From assembly GCA_030584085.1 (NCBI GenBank), contig CP129490.1, positions 124,001 to 188,000 of the forward strand: a stretch of DNA of 64,000 bases, given 5' to 3'. The DNA comes from Melioribacteraceae bacterium. Lineage in GTDB: Bacteria > Bacteroidota > Ignavibacteria > Ignavibacteriales > Melioribacteraceae. Shown here in pieces: positions 63,718-64,000 of the stretch (position 1 is the first letter of the stretch; the number at the start of each line of letters is the position of its first letter). Under the pieces are notes generated by a model. That model was given only the letters and a program-made list of their open reading frames with translations, was not told where the DNA came from and searched no databases. The translations under genes were made by a program, and so were the position numbers.

Positions 63718-64000
63718 ATGAGCGATCAGGGAAAACTTTGGGAAGTATTTACACAATCAAAAACCGGTGCACCGCATGAACATGCCGGAAGCGTACATGC
63801 CCCCGATGCAGAAACGGCGTTGCAAAATGCAAGAGATGTTTATACAAGAAGAGGTGAAGCGGTAAGTCTTTGGGTTGTGCCTTCGGATGCCATTGTTGCC
63901 TCAAGTCCAAGTGACAGCGGTCCATTCTTTGAACCCGGAAATGATAAAGCCTATCGTCATCCACAATTTTATTCGGTTCCGAAAGGTGTTAGGGGAATGT
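63718..64000 (+). CDS. paaB: 1,2-phenylacetyl-CoA epoxidase subunit B, 3' end beyond window
   Basis: The first 94 codons are present; the window ends inside the gene and, at a typical PaaB length, only the tail is missing. The segments WEVFTQSKTGAPHEHAGS, ALQNARDVYTRRGEAVSLWV and FFEPGNDKAYRHP are those of PaaB, the structural subunit that bridges the epoxidase. GGATTT precedes the ATG. Confidence 0.95.
   Translation, partial: MSDQGKLWEVFTQSKTGAPHEHAGSVHAPDAETALQNARDVYTRRGEAVSLWVVPSDAIVASSPSDSGPFFEPGNDKAYRHPQFYSVPKGVRGM

Overview
The window looks like chromosomal DNA from an AT-rich, Gram-negative, facultatively anaerobic member of the Ignavibacteria (Bacteroidota/Chlorobiota side). This is inferred, not measured. 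The support is four secreted proteins ending in a QNYPNPFNP-type type IX secretion sorting domain, many outer-membrane beta-barrels and TonB receptors, lipoproteins, and M28, S9 and LTA-synthase-like proteins. No rRNA, tRNA, prophage or CRISPR array was found.

Region 1 (138-15381) is an anaerobic nitrogen-oxide respiration island. A haem-c chemoreceptor diverges from an operon of Rieske protein, b6-type cytochrome b and a membrane-anchored octahaem cytochrome of the hydroxylamine-oxidoreductase (HAO) type. A membrane protein follows, then an NtrB-like kinase and an NtrC-like sigma-54 activator, then porin - tetrahaem cytochrome (NapM-like) - napA - napD - napG - napH - tatA. Sigma-54 (-24/-12) elements can be read before the Rieske operon, the kinase gene and the porin/nap operon. 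A TGACG(A/T)TTTTT motif lies 88-90 bp upstream of -24 in the first and third. There is no napB, napC or nrfA here. A plausible scheme is nitrate to nitrite by Nap, and nitrite onward (or hydroxylamine oxidation) by the Rieske/b/octahaem complex.

Region 2 (15382-22883) opens with a structured leader RNA that ends in an intrinsic terminator. It continues with a paralogue of the region-1 membrane protein, a second membrane protein, a TonB receptor, a beta-barrel protein, a sorting-domain protein, a lipoprotein and a coiled-coil membrane protein.

Region 3 (22820-45035) is mixed: a serine hydrolase, S9 peptidase, metallophosphoesterase, a TetR/threonine-dehydratase/DUF1853 operon, a LIM-like zinc protein fused to a DA1-like metallopeptidase, three large sorting-domain proteins, a PAS-rich kinase with a NarL-type regulator, a lipoprotein and dGTPase. 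The three sorting domains carry in-frame palindromic repeat insertions at the same place.

Region 4 (45133-64000) has a VapBC-like pair, long-form IspH and a dispersed aerobic phenylacetate pathway (paaZ, paaY, paaJ, paaI, paaH, paaA, partial paaB). It is interrupted by a TonB receptor, an LTA-synthase-like enzyme, an M28 peptidase and small repeat elements. Together the window describes a cell that can use nitrogen oxides without oxygen and break down aromatic acids when oxygen is available.
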